Part shown: in pieces, positions 53,140-62,139 of the stretch
Layout of the letters: every line of letters starts with the position of its first letter
How positions within the stretch are numbered: the stretch's first letter is position 1
Origin: an uncultured Roseibium sp.
GTDB lineage: Bacteria > Pseudomonadota > Alphaproteobacteria > Rhizobiales > Stappiaceae
Assembly (NCBI RefSeq): GCF_963669205.1
Contig: NZ_OY769915.1
Span: 4,686,001-4,750,000, forward strand
DNA: 64,000 bases
Direction: 5' to 3'
Program-made: the position numbers and the translations under genes
Notes under the pieces: generated by a model
The model's database searches: none
What the model was told of the DNA's origin: nothing
The model's input: the letters and a program-made list of their open reading frames with translations, nothing else

Positions 53140-54875
53140 TGGACGGCCCTTTCCTTGGTATCTTCGCTGATTGCATTCCGTTTTTGCCGGCTTGCAGGCA
53201 GAACATTCCGCTTCGTGTCACGCAAAACGTCATCCCGGGCTCCAAAGGCGGTCTGAACGCCCTGATTGAGCACGAGCACCTTGTCGACCACCTGCAGGGT
53301 GCTCGGTCGATGGGTCATCATCACGACGACACCGCCGCGTTCCTGGGTGGTGCGCACCGCTTTTTGAAGGGCCGCCTCTCCCGTTGAATCGAGATCTGAA
53401 TTGGGCTCGTCGAGCACCAGGAGAAACGGATTTCCGTAAAGAGCCCGGGCGAGCGCAATCCGTTGCCTTTGTCCGCCGGACAGGAAATAGCCGTTGCCGA
53501 TGCGGGTGTCGTAGCCGTCCGGCAGATTGGAGACGAGATCGTGCACGTCGGCTGCCAGGGCCGCCTCCAGCACGAGACGATCGTCGATATCTGCTGCAAA
53601 GCGGGCAATGTTCTCCCTGACCGTACCGTCAAACAGGGCGATGTCCTGAGGCAGATAGCCGATATTGCAGCCCAGTTCCTCTGGGTCCCATTTGGCCGTC
53701 GGGTTGCCGTCGAGCCGGATCGAGCCGCGTTGCGGCGTCCAGACACCGGCAAGCATCTTGGCGAGCGTGGTCTTGCCCGATGCGCTCGGCCCGATCACCG
53801 CCACCGCATCGCCGGCCTGAAGGTTCATCCGGATATCCGACAGGGTCGCGGTCTGCGCGGCCGGGGGCCCGGCCTTCTGGATCGCCACACTCACGGAAAC
53901 CTGCGGCTTAGGCAATCGCAGACGTTGCTGGTCCGCCGGATATTCATGCACGAGTTTCCTGAGCTTGGCGTAGGATCCGGTCGCCGCCAGAAAGCTGCGC
54001 CACTGGCCGATCAACTGGTCGATCGGTGCAAGCGCCCTGCCAAGCACGATCGTCGCCGCGATCATGATACCGGCCGAACTTTCACCGGAGATGGCAAGCG
54101 CGCCACCGAGACCGAGGATGCCGGACTGCAAGGCCGCCCGGATCGTCTTGGAAAAAACGGAAAAGGTTGAAATACGGTCGTTGACCCTGGTTTTCAGCTG
54201 ATGGGCCTCGACCTGAAGCTCACGCCATCTGAGGGCAAGATCGCCGCGCATGCCCATTGCATGAACGATTTCGGCATTCGCCTCGCCTGCCCTGTACAGC
54301 GTGTCGCTTCTCCTGCGGGCTTCGGCGGCTTCGATCATCGTGTCATGACTGCGCGTATTGTTGAGCAGCGCAAGGACGGTCAGAACAACCGCGCCTGCCA
54401 AACCCAGGTGCCCCAGATACGGGTGAAGGATGTAAAGCACGCAGATATAGACCGGGATCCAGGGCGCATCGAAAAACGCCAGCAACGCGCTTCCGGAGAC
54501 GAAGTCCCTGAAGCCGTTGACATCTTCGACGGTATTGTCGCCGTCCGACCGGCCGCCGTGGACCTTCCGCCGCATCGCCGCGTTCAAGACGGGAATGCCG
54601 ACCTTGAGTTCAAATCTTGCGCCCAACCGGTTCAGCATCCGCTGCCGGATCCAGTCGAGCAGGCCGGTGACGATAAGGACACCGCCGAGCAGCAGCGTGA
54701 GTGCGATGAGCGTATCCATGTTCTGGCTGGTCAGAACGCGGTCATAGACCTGAAGCATGTAAAGCGGGGCTGCGAGGGCCAGAATGTTGAGCGCCATGCT
54801 GAAGAGCGCAATTGCGGCAAAACCGGCACTGAGTGAGGACCAGGCGTGCCGGACGGGAGAGATATTGCGGAACAT
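53136..54875 (-). CDS. Type I secretion ABC transporter (PrtD family)
   Basis: A 579-aa half-transporter with six membrane segments in the first 300 residues (ALFSMALNILALAAPLYMLQ, TLLLGGVLIVTGLLDWIRQR). The ATPase domain has Walker A GPSASGKTT near residue 370, signature LSGGQRQR near 475 and Walker B LLVLDEPNSDLD. There is no C39 peptidase domain, as for PrtD-type exporters of unprocessed RTX proteins. ATG 54875 (MFRNISP) with GGAGC upstream is preferred over the frame open to 54959. It follows the likely substrate gene after a strong stem-loop. Confidence 0.93.
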   Translation of the reverse strand: MFRNISPVRHAWSSLSAGFAAIALFSMALNILALAAPLYMLQVYDRVLTSQNMDTLIALTLLLGGVLIVTGLLDWIRQRMLNRLGARFELKVGIPVLNAAMRRKVHGGRSDGDNTVEDVNGFRDFVSGSALLAFFDAPWIPVYICVLYILHPYLGHLGLAGAVVLTVLALLNNTRSHDTMIEAAEARRRSDTLYRAGEANAEIVHAMGMRGDLALRWRELQVEAHQLKTRVNDRISTFSVFSKTIRAALQSGILGLGGALAISGESSAGIMIAATIVLGRALAPIDQLIGQWRSFLAATGSYAKLRKLVHEYPADQQRLRLPKPQVSVSVAIQKAGPPAAQTATLSDIRMNLQAGDAVAVIGPSASGKTTLAKMLAGVWTPQRGSIRLDGNPTAKWDPEELGCNIGYLPQDIALFDGTVRENIARFAADIDDRLVLEAALAADVHDLVSNLPDGYDTRIGNGYFLSGGQRQRIALARALYGNPFLLVLDEPNSDLDSTGEAALQKAVRTTQERGGVVVMMTHRPSTLQVVDKVLVLNQGVQTAFGARDDVLRDTKRNVLPASRQKRNAISEDTKERAVQ

Positions 54876-54923
54876 GTGCTTGCTCCAAATCAAGGGGTTC
54901 GGGTCAGGTTTTCGGGAAAGCCA

Positions 54924-54954
54924 CAGGGTGGCGGCAGCAGCCACCGCCACCCTG
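54924..54954. terminator. Stem-loop between secreted-protein gene and exporter genes
   Basis: CAGGGTGGCGG (54924-54934) and CCGCCACCCTG (54944-54954) form a perfect 11-bp GC stem with a 9-base loop. It lies 11 bases past the RTX gene stop and 49 bases ahead of the ABC gene. It probably reduces readthrough so that substrate exceeds exporter. No long T run. Confidence 0.6.
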
Positions 54955-54964
54955 AGCAACTGGC

Positions 54965-57900
54965 TCAGACGAGGAAGTCGTCTTCGCTCAGTTGCGACGC
55001 GTCGACGTTGACAAGGCGCAGCGTACTGTCCGACCCGAAGGACAGGACTGCATCCGAGCCATCTTGGACCGCGCCGGAAAGAACCTCGGCAACGTCGAAA
55101 TCAGGTGCGAAATCGCCGCCCGAGATCAGATCCGAGCCCAGTTCGAAGTCATCGACGGTGTCGGCGCCGAGACTGGCAACGAAGATGTCCGAGCCATCGC
55201 CCCCCTCGAGCAGGTCATCACCGCCGGCACCGTTCAGGACATTGTCGAAATCACTCCCGGTGATGACATCGTCATCGTCGGATCCGATCACGTTTTCGAT
55301 CGAGCTGAGTACATCGGTCTCAACCCGGTTTTCGATAACGTCTTCACCGACGACGCCGGTGTTGGTGACCTGATCCGCCACATCAAGCGTTGCTCCGGCA
55401 TCCACGAGCGTATCCTGGACAACCGGACCGTTCTGACCGGCGGGGGCGTTGTGCAGATGGATGGCGGAGACGACACCGGGGATTGGCGTCTGCAGATCGG
55501 CCTCGTTGAGGCCGGACACGTCAAGCACACTCGAATAGGTGACCTCACCTGTTGCCAGGTTCTGCACGATTGTCACGCTCGCCTCACCGCTTGCCTCGCT
55601 GTCGGAGAGCGGTCCGGGTTCCTGGGCGGCGTCCAGTCCTCCGGAGAGTTCTATCGTGCGGATGCCGTGCTCCGTGACGTCGCTGTCGACAAGCAGCTGC
55701 CCCCTGATCTCTCCGCCGGGGAAGTCCGACGTGTGGATGTTGTAATAGAGGTTGCCGGCAACGGCCTGATCAACGAACGCCGCGCCATTGGCAATCGCCG
55801 ACCCGAACTGGGCGGGAGCCGCAACGACGGCGTTGTCGACGCGGACGGTGAAGCCGGTGTCCCGGGTTGCCGTTCCGTTGCCGATTGCACCGAGGTTCAC
55901 ATTGACCGCGACATCCAGGTCCGAGAAGTCTGCCGTGTCGGTGCCCTCTCCGCCGTCCAGGAAATCGTTGCCAAGACCGCCGACAAGGATGTTGTCGCCG
56001 TCGCCCGCAATCAGCACGTCGCGTCCGGCACCGCCGTCGAGAACACCGTCCACGAGGCCGAGATCGACAAAGATATCGTCGCCGTCGCCAAGCAGGACAT
56101 TGCCGTTGATGACGCCGCCGTCGTTGACGATCGTGACGTCGCCTGCCTCGCGGGCATCGATGGCGTTGACCCTGCCGGAAATCTCGCCTTCGTTGATGAT
56201 GGCTCCCAGGATATCCAGACCACCGTCGATCCGGATACCGGCGGCTGCGTCCGAGGCTTCGGACCCGGCAATGACCCCCTCGTTCTCGACAAGGCCGGCA
56301 AACCCGGCACCTTCCACGTTGGAGAACAGGCGCAGCCCGTCGCCGACCGTGTTTCCTTCCGTTGCATCCCCACCGCCGAAGATGGCGCCCTGGTTGATGA
56401 CGGACGCCGAGACGATATCCCCGTCGACATCCCCCGTCTGGAGCGAAACACCCGAGGCGTTGTTGCCGTCTGCGTCGACCGTTCCCTGGTTCGTGAAGGT
56501 GTAGTTGTCGGCGGTGCCGTCGGCGTAGACGGTTCCGTTGCGCTGCGCGCCGGTCGCCAGGATGGTGCCCTGGTTGACGACATCCAGACCTTCGCCGTCG
56601 ATGTTCAGCGCCCGGCTGTCGGATGACACGGTTCCCCGGTTGACAAAGGAACCACCGGAATGATCGCCGGTTCCGAAATAGACGCCGTTTTGCGCGCCGG
56701 CAAAAACACCGCCCTCTTCATTGACCAGGGACCCCTGGAAATTCACGCCGTTGACCGCCCGGAATGCACCGACGGTGCCCTGCTGGCTCTCCGCGGTGAC
56801 GGTTCCGGAGTTGACGATCGCACCGGTGAAGAGTGCAGCTGCAAAACCACCTTCAGGCAGACGCACGCCTTCCAGCCGGATGCCGTCGCCGGCCGTTCCC
56901 GCACCGGCGGATGCCTGGCCGCGGCCGTTGATCGTTCCGGCGTTTTCGATCTCAACATCGCCGTTTCCGTTTTCAGCAAGCGACAGGGAAATACCGGCAC
57001 CGTTGTTGTGCTCACCCGCGTCGATGACACCGGTCTGCAGGTTGTTGATCGAATAGTCGCGCGCCGTGTCGTCGGCATAGATCGTGCCGTTGCGCTGATC
57101 GCCCGTACCGAGAATGTCGCCACCGTTGATGAGATCGACACCGGACCCATCGATGTTGACCGCCCGGCTCCCGGACTGGATCGTGCCGAAGTTCTGGACG
57201 CTGAGGTCGTGCTCGGCATCGCCGATGTAAAGGCCGTTGCGCGGACCTTCGATCGTGCCGGTGCTGGAGTTGAAGATCCGGCCCTCGGCCGCAACACCGT
57301 CGGCAATCCGGATACCGGCCGTCGTGCCCTGGTTGCTTTCCGTGCTGATGAGACCGCTGTTGAAGATATCGGTCTCAAGGACCGCACCCTCCGCACCATC
57401 GTCAATCCGGATACCGTCGCCGGCAAGAGGGGTGTTGGAAGCGGCACTGTCGCCACGGCCCCGGATAACGGCACCAAAGCCGTTGAAGATCGTACCCTGA
57501 ACGACGTCGTTCAATTCGTCGCCGACCTGGAGCGAAATGCCGGCACCCTGGTTGCCCTCGCCGGCGTCGATCGTGCCGCCCGTGAAGTTGCCGATCGAAA
57601 AGTCTTCAGCCGTGCTGTTGGTGTAGATCGTGCCGTTGCGCTGATCACCCGTGCCGACGATGTCTCCGAAGTTGCGGACGCTGACGCCCTCACCCTGGAT
57701 GTCGACCGCGCGGCTGTCGGAGGAGATCACGCCGCCACGGAAGTTATCCAGCCTTCCGGAGGATTGGGCGCCGGCGAACTGGACACCGTTGAAGTCGCCA
57801 TCGACGCTGCCGAAATTCCTTATGTCGGCACTGCCGCTGACCTGGATACCGGTCGCAAGGGCGTCGGGACCGCTATTGGCCTCGATGCGGGCGCTTCGGA

Positions 57901-58144
57901 AATTGAAAACCTGCGCGTCTTCGCCGCCGACCGAAACCGCCGCGGCCGCATTGTTGGTCGTGACCTGACCGAAATTCAGGAACCGTGCGAAGTCGTTGTC
58001 GAGAACGAAGGCGGGCGTGTTGTCGACGACCGCGTTGTTGAATACGCCGTTCGACAGCGTCTGGCCGTCGCGGACCGTTTCTTGTGCCAGTGTGGACGTC
58101 GTGAGCAATCGCGCCCGAAGACCGGCAAGCATCCCAGATACCAT
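54965..58144 (-). CDS. Large RTX/CHRD-domain protein, probable type I secretion substrate
   Basis: A 1059-aa acidic, Gly/Asp/Asn-rich protein. Residues 1-690 are beta-helix-like with repeated NFG, NEG and INQG turns and three copies of a block of about 183 residues marked by GTGDQRNGTIY-like sequences. Calcium-binding GGxGxDxL nonapeptides lie near residues 715-740 and 950-990. CHRD-like halves lie between: LYYNIHTSDFPGGEIRGQL near 800, then LSGGLDAAQEPGP and AIHLHNAPAGQNGPVV. There is no cleavable signal peptide, and the C-terminus is acidic/hydrophobic (LSEDDFLV), as type I signals are. GGAGA precedes ATG 58144. Probably a calcium-folded surface or released protein. Confidence 0.9.
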   Translation of the reverse strand: MVSGMLAGLRARLLTTSTLAQETVRDGQTLSNGVFNNAVVDNTPAFVLDNDFARFLNFGQVTTNNAAAAVSVGGEDAQVFNFRSARIEANSGPDALATGIQVSGSADIRNFGSVDGDFNGVQFAGAQSSGRLDNFRGGVISSDSRAVDIQGEGVSVRNFGDIVGTGDQRNGTIYTNSTAEDFSIGNFTGGTIDAGEGNQGAGISLQVGDELNDVVQGTIFNGFGAVIRGRGDSAASNTPLAGDGIRIDDGAEGAVLETDIFNSGLISTESNQGTTAGIRIADGVAAEGRIFNSSTGTIEGPRNGLYIGDAEHDLSVQNFGTIQSGSRAVNIDGSGVDLINGGDILGTGDQRNGTIYADDTARDYSINNLQTGVIDAGEHNNGAGISLSLAENGNGDVEIENAGTINGRGQASAGAGTAGDGIRLEGVRLPEGGFAAALFTGAIVNSGTVTAESQQGTVGAFRAVNGVNFQGSLVNEEGGVFAGAQNGVYFGTGDHSGGSFVNRGTVSSDSRALNIDGEGLDVVNQGTILATGAQRNGTVYADGTADNYTFTNQGTVDADGNNASGVSLQTGDVDGDIVSASVINQGAIFGGGDATEGNTVGDGLRLFSNVEGAGFAGLVENEGVIAGSEASDAAAGIRIDGGLDILGAIINEGEISGRVNAIDAREAGDVTIVNDGGVINGNVLLGDGDDIFVDLGLVDGVLDGGAGRDVLIAGDGDNILVGGLGNDFLDGGEGTDTADFSDLDVAVNVNLGAIGNGTATRDTGFTVRVDNAVVAAPAQFGSAIANGAAFVDQAVAGNLYYNIHTSDFPGGEIRGQLLVDSDVTEHGIRTIELSGGLDAAQEPGPLSDSEASGEASVTIVQNLATGEVTYSSVLDVSGLNEADLQTPIPGVVSAIHLHNAPAGQNGPVVQDTLVDAGATLDVADQVTNTGVVGEDVIENRVETDVLSSIENVIGSDDDDVITGSDFDNVLNGAGGDDLLEGGDGSDIFVASLGADTVDDFELGSDLISGGDFAPDFDVAEVLSGAVQDGSDAVLSFGSDSTLRLVNVDASQLSEDDFLV
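56200..57750 (-). repeat. Three internal repeats of about 550 bp in the RTX gene
   Basis: The marker CCGTTGCGCTG occurs at 56535, 57087 and 57633, spacings of 552 and 546 bases (184 and 182 codons), each in the same frame and protein context (RNGTIY after a GTGDQ- or ATGAQ-type turn). Outer limits of each unit are approximate. Confidence 0.7.
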
Positions 58145-58555
58145 TTGGAAATCTCCATGAGTTTTGTCGCCCGGTTACGCCCTCTGCATGACGGCGCCCG
58201 GCACTCATGGATCTGTTGTGAGAGCCCTGGTTCTTGAAATTCATATTGCCAATACGGGCGATAACCTTTTGCAATAATCACGCCTTTCTTTACCGGCGCG
58301 TTTCTTTTTTCCTTATGCGTGTCAGATGCTTAAACAGGACCGCATTGGCAGGGTCAGATTATTCCTTCACTCCCGATGGAAAAAACGTGAACAAAAGAAC
58401 CGAATTTTTTCGCGCCCATTTTTCGAGCCTGAGTGGCGAATGGGCAGGCCGGTCACCGGCCGGGTGCCTCCAACAACTTGTGAACGATTGTTATTTCACC
58501 TTCTTCGGTTCGTCCTTAAATCTCGTGCAGCCAGCAACACGTATCAGAGCTTCGG
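58145..58555. other. Divergent intergenic region between RTX gene and lysR
   Basis: 411 bases. It must hold the promoters of both genes. T-rich stretches lie at about 58280-58315 and 58395-58420, but I see no convincing operator or small gene. Confidence 0.5.
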
Positions 58556-59509
58556 ATGAACCTCCGCGATCTTCAGTATGTCGTCGCAGTCGCGCGACAC
58601 AAAAACTTCACGCACGCCGCACGTGCCTCGAACGTGAGCCAGCCCGCACTTTCCAACCAGATCAAGAAACTTGAGCTGGAGCTTGGTGTCCGCATCTTCA
58701 AACGGACAAAGAACGAAGTGTTGCTGACGGAGTTCGGTGAGCACATCGTCGCGGGCGCAGCCCAGATCAATACGATCGTTGACGACATTGCAAATACCGC
58801 CCAGCATTTCCAGAAGCTGGACGCCACGCCCTTCAGGCTGGGCATGACACCGACACTTGCTGCGTATCTGTCCGGCTACTTTCTCGACATGCTCGCAAGC
58901 ATCCACAGCGGCATCCGCCTGGTCATCGTGGAAGAAAAGCCTCGCGAGTTGTCGCAGATGATAAGCGAGATGCAACTCGACACCGCTCTGATCTCGCGCA
59001 ACAGCTACGAGATGATCTATTGCGACGAAACGCTTGACCTTCCTACCTTTACACCGCTCTGGCTGGAGCCGCTTTATCTCGGGATGCGGCAGGGGCACGT
59101 GTTGTCGAAGAGACGGGACATACAGGCGTGTGAGGTCCCGGCCGAGTTCATCGTGCGCTTCGATACGCCGTTTGGCTATGACCTGGAAAAGGAACTGCCG
59201 GCCTCTTCCTCCGGAGCGGCCGAACGCCTTGGCATCGACGTCAGGTCTGCCCGTTTTGAAACCCTGTGCCGCCACCTGGCCCATAGTGATGCATGCACGA
59301 TCGTGAATGGCATCGCAGCCGAACAGTTCATGAGGGACAACATGGGACTGACGTTCATTCCATTCCATGGCAACGGCAGCTTCCGGGAACTGGGAGCGAT
59401 CTCGCGCAAGGACTATTCACGCTTTGGCGTCATCGACTCGATCAGATCCTTCATCGAAGCGAAGCCACCAACCGGGACCGTAAATCTCGCACACGATCAG
59501 ACAAGCTGA
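58556..59509 (+). CDS. LysR-family regulator (OxyR-like)
   Basis: A 317-aa LysR regulator. The winged helix-turn-helix is at residues 1-60 (MNLRDLQYVVAVARHKNFTH, RASNVSQPALSNQIKKLELE, GVRIFKRTKNEVLLTEFGEH), followed by an effector domain (FRLGMTPTLAAYLSGYFLD). The opening is OxyR-like, but the OxyR redox cysteine pair is not obvious: the cysteines seen are in IYCDETLD, IQACEV, LCRHLA and DACTIV. No ribosome site is clear before the ATG. It diverges from the RTX/T1SS operon and converges on the MFS gene; it could control either neighbour. Confidence 0.88.
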   Translation: MNLRDLQYVVAVARHKNFTHAARASNVSQPALSNQIKKLELELGVRIFKRTKNEVLLTEFGEHIVAGAAQINTIVDDIANTAQHFQKLDATPFRLGMTPTLAAYLSGYFLDMLASIHSGIRLVIVEEKPRELSQMISEMQLDTALISRNSYEMIYCDETLDLPTFTPLWLEPLYLGMRQGHVLSKRRDIQACEVPAEFIVRFDTPFGYDLEKELPASSSGAAERLGIDVRSARFETLCRHLAHSDACTIVNGIAAEQFMRDNMGLTFIPFHGNGSFRELGAISRKDYSRFGVIDSIRSFIEAKPPTGTVNLAHDQTS

Positions 59510-59554
59510 CCCACGCCTGGGGACCTCCTTCCTGTCGTCGTTGATCCCCCCGCG

Positions 59555-60883
59555 CTATTCACCTTCGCTCTGCCCCGGCCCGGTATCAGGCAGGGCGAAA
59601 GCGACGAGAGCGGCGAGCGTGATCGTCGCCGCTGACAACAGGAACACCCAGGACGTCATCCAGTCATAAAGCAGGCCGCCGCCGATGAGGCCGATGATGC
59701 TTGCCGCGGCACTGAGACTGCTCGCCAGTCCCTGAACGGCACCCTGGTGTTCCTTGCCGGCGAAGGTCGACAGGACAGCGGTAAACGTCGGCCACATGAG
59801 CCCGTTGCCGACAGCGATCAGGAGTGCCGCAAGATAGATGCTGGGTGTCGTGTTCCAGAAGAGAGACACGAAGCCGAGGCCAAGCACCAGTCCGCCTCCG
59901 GTGACCAGCAGGCGTTGGGACGCCACCTTGGCGGCACGCGCGAGCAGCGGTCCCTGGACCAGCATCATGAAAAGGCTCAGGACGGCGAAGAAGATGCCGG
60001 TGTCCGTCACGGTCCAGTTCAGCCGTGTGGCCGCGTGGACCGGAAAGGCGATGTAGAAAAAGCTGAAGCCCAGCATGACCAGAAAATTGACGAGCATCAG
60101 TTGCGGGATCCGCGGCAGACGCATGAGATCCGTCTTCGGCGTTTCAACGCATCCCTTCAGGCGATAGACTTCCTTGGTGTCCTGTCCGAACACCTTGCAG
60201 GCATTGGAGAGGCCCGGCTTGGTCCGCAGCATCGCCGCATGGGTGTCCGACAGTCCGAAAAACGTCAGGGCGCTTGCGACGACGGAAATCAGCAGCGCGG
60301 CGATCACCGGCAACATTTCCCCAAGGACGCTTGCGCCCAGAAGGCCGGCAAGCGCCGGTCCGAGGATGAAACCTGCATTTGTCGACATGGCCATCCGGCC
60401 GAAATTTTCCGTGCGGTGGTCATCATCGGTGATGTCGGCAAGATAGGCATTTGCAACCGACACATTCCCTCCCGTGAGCCCGTCGGCCGCACGCGCGCAA
60501 AACAGGACGATCAGCGGCAAGGTCAGCGAGAACTGCCCCAGCAGGGTGGTGTCAACGCTGACGATCGCTTCCTCCGGAAGGTAGAAGGCGATGAGGAACA
60601 CCACCCAGGACGCCAGTGTACCCAGTTGGCTCACCAGCAGCACTTTGCGCCTGCCGATCTGATCCGACCATCTTCCGAGGATCGGCGCGCCGATGAGCTG
60701 AAATGCCGAATAGGTCGAGGCAAGCACCCCGTAAACCAGCGCATTGCCGCCCCAGTCGGTAACCAGGAACACCATGAACGGAACGACGATCGAAAATCCC
60801 AGCGTTCCGACGAAATTCACAGAGAGAATGGGCAGGATCGACGGCAAGCGCGGCGGCGTCAATTCGGAAACGGTATCTGCCAT
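59555..60883 (-). CDS. MFS transporter (TetA/drug-efflux type)
   Basis: A 442-aa major facilitator with 12 hydrophobic segments. Motif A between segments 2 and 3 is clear (GAPILGRWSDQIGRRKVLLV), and a DHA1-like second half follows (GNGLMWPTFTAVLSTFAGKEHQGAVQGLASS). A charged central loop (KVFGQDTKEVYRLKGCVETP) separates the halves. Probably a proton-driven drug or metabolite exporter of the inner membrane; substrate unknown. It stands alone, convergent with lysR. Confidence 0.9.
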   Translation of the reverse strand: MADTVSELTPPRLPSILPILSVNFVGTLGFSIVVPFMVFLVTDWGGNALVYGVLASTYSAFQLIGAPILGRWSDQIGRRKVLLVSQLGTLASWVVFLIAFYLPEEAIVSVDTTLLGQFSLTLPLIVLFCARAADGLTGGNVSVANAYLADITDDDHRTENFGRMAMSTNAGFILGPALAGLLGASVLGEMLPVIAALLISVVASALTFFGLSDTHAAMLRTKPGLSNACKVFGQDTKEVYRLKGCVETPKTDLMRLPRIPQLMLVNFLVMLGFSFFYIAFPVHAATRLNWTVTDTGIFFAVLSLFMMLVQGPLLARAAKVASQRLLVTGGGLVLGLGFVSLFWNTTPSIYLAALLIAVGNGLMWPTFTAVLSTFAGKEHQGAVQGLASSLSAAASIIGLIGGGLLYDWMTSWVFLLSAATITLAALVAFALPDTGPGQSEGE

Positions 60884-61428
60884 GTCTGATCGCCTGCCTG
60901 TTCCGGGCCATCAACCGGTTGCCCGTCCCCGGATGGTCGCACACTGTACCGGAAAATCAACGTGGCCGGGGCGCATCGATGCCCGGCACCAGGGCGACCT
61001 GTTCGCTCACACATTGCAGAAATGATGACAGCCGTTTCGGCTGGCGTCCTACCGGGAGATAGGCCGCCATGCCCTTCGCCACCGCACGGCTGAGCAGGTG
61101 GCTGAACGAAACATCCGGCCCGGGCATGCCCCGGGCGGAAAGACCGGACGTTTGAAGGAAAGACGGCTTCAAGAAGAGACCCGGCTCCACGCCCTCACTT
61201 GGCTCTGCAGGCAACAGGCGCCGATCCGCGTAACCCAAGCGACCCGCGCCCAAAGCAAAAAACGGCAGGGACCCGCCGGCGAAATCCGGCGCAAAGCAAA
61301 GATCGGAATGCCCAAATTTCCGCCAAGACAGCCTCCTCCTTGAAAAAATGCTGCCGAAGCTGTTGCCAAGCGCTTAAAAAGGGACAAATAATGTAACCAA
61401 TCAAAATTGGTTCCATAAAAGATCTCAC
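60884..61428. other. Long intergenic region before the second gntR
   Basis: 545 bases. A 98-codon leftward frame (60957-61253) has an unlikely composition and no recognisable family or good start, so I do not call it. The right end holds the gntR promoter and an inverted repeat. The rest shows nothing recognisable; a decayed gene is possible. Confidence 0.45.
61395..61412. promoter_or_regulatory. Inverted-repeat operator candidate before gntR 2
   Basis: AACCAAT-CAAA-ATTGGTT, perfect 7-bp arms, ends 16 bases before the gntR ATG. Probably an autoregulatory operator of this FadR-type protein. Confidence 0.6.
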
Positions 61429-62139
61429 ATGACAGAAGACCGGCCAACCCGACGAAACTCCAGCCTGGCTCTGGAACGCCTGCGAATTCTCGTGGACCAG
61501 CTGGCGCTGGACGGCGTTCGCCAGCTCCCGACAGAACGGGACCTTTCCGAGCAAATTGGTGTCGGTCGCCGTGCAGTTCGCCGGGCGCTGGAGGTTCTTG
61601 AGACCGAAGGGTTCATCTGGCGGCGGCAGGGTGCCGGCACCTTCATCGGGTCCAGGCCGAGCGACGGCGAGCCCCAGCTCAGCAAGCTGCCCGAGATGAG
61701 CAACATGCTCGAGGTCATGGAAGTGCGCCTGCGTCTGGAACCGGCCCTCGCGCAACTGGCCGCGATCCGGGCAACGCCGCAGGACATCATCCAGATGCGT
61801 CATGTCGCGGACAAGGTCGGCGAGGCGGACGACATGGACGGACGTGAGCTGTGGGATGGCGCGCTGCACCGGGCCATTGCAAAGGCCGCCGGCAACACGT
61901 TGTTTCTCGCGCTGTTCGATGTCGTTGACCGCATGCGTCAGAACGACAGCTGGCGCCATGTGCGTGAAGCCCTGCGCACCCGCGAGACGGTTTCTCAGTA
62001 CAAGGCTCAGCATTCCGACATCGTGGACGCGATCGAACGCCATGACCCCGTATCCGCCGAGCGGCTGATGCGTCAGCATCTGCTTTCCCTCCAGGAACGG
62101 CTTCTCTTCCAGACCTCGGAAAGCGCCGATAATGGGTGA
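61429..62139 (+). CDS. GntR-family (FadR-type) regulator of the peptide ABC genes
   Basis: A 236-aa regulator: winged helix (LPTERDLSEQIGVGRRAVRRAL, EGFIWRRQGAGTFIG) and an FCD-type helical domain (MEVRLRLEPALAQLAAIRAT, LHRAIAKAAGNTLFLALFDV). The stop overlaps the ABC ATPase start by 8 bases, so it is the first gene of the transporter operon and likely controls it through the inverted repeat just upstream. Confidence 0.9.
   Translation: MTEDRPTRRNSSLALERLRILVDQLALDGVRQLPTERDLSEQIGVGRRAVRRALEVLETEGFIWRRQGAGTFIGSRPSDGEPQLSKLPEMSNMLEVMEVRLRLEPALAQLAAIRATPQDIIQMRHVADKVGEADDMDGRELWDGALHRAIAKAAGNTLFLALFDVVDRMRQNDSWRHVREALRTRETVSQYKAQHSDIVDAIERHDPVSAERLMRQHLLSLQERLLFQTSESADNG

Noticed and set aside
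56200..57750. Spaced repeats that could be mistaken for a CRISPR-like array
   Set aside because: Period is about 550 bp and in frame inside a coding gene; no short identical repeats with unique spacers exist anywhere in the window.
56660..58237. 525-codon plus-strand open frame over the RTX gene
   Set aside because: Mirror of the repeated RTX coding sequence; periodicity comes from the repeats of the real gene.
58544..59368. 274-codon minus-strand open frame over lysR
   Set aside because: Antisense to a clear LysR regulator.
60957..61253. 98-codon minus-strand open frame in the long spacer
   Set aside because: No recognisable family, no good ribosome site and composition like other antisense frames; possibly a decayed gene but not supported.
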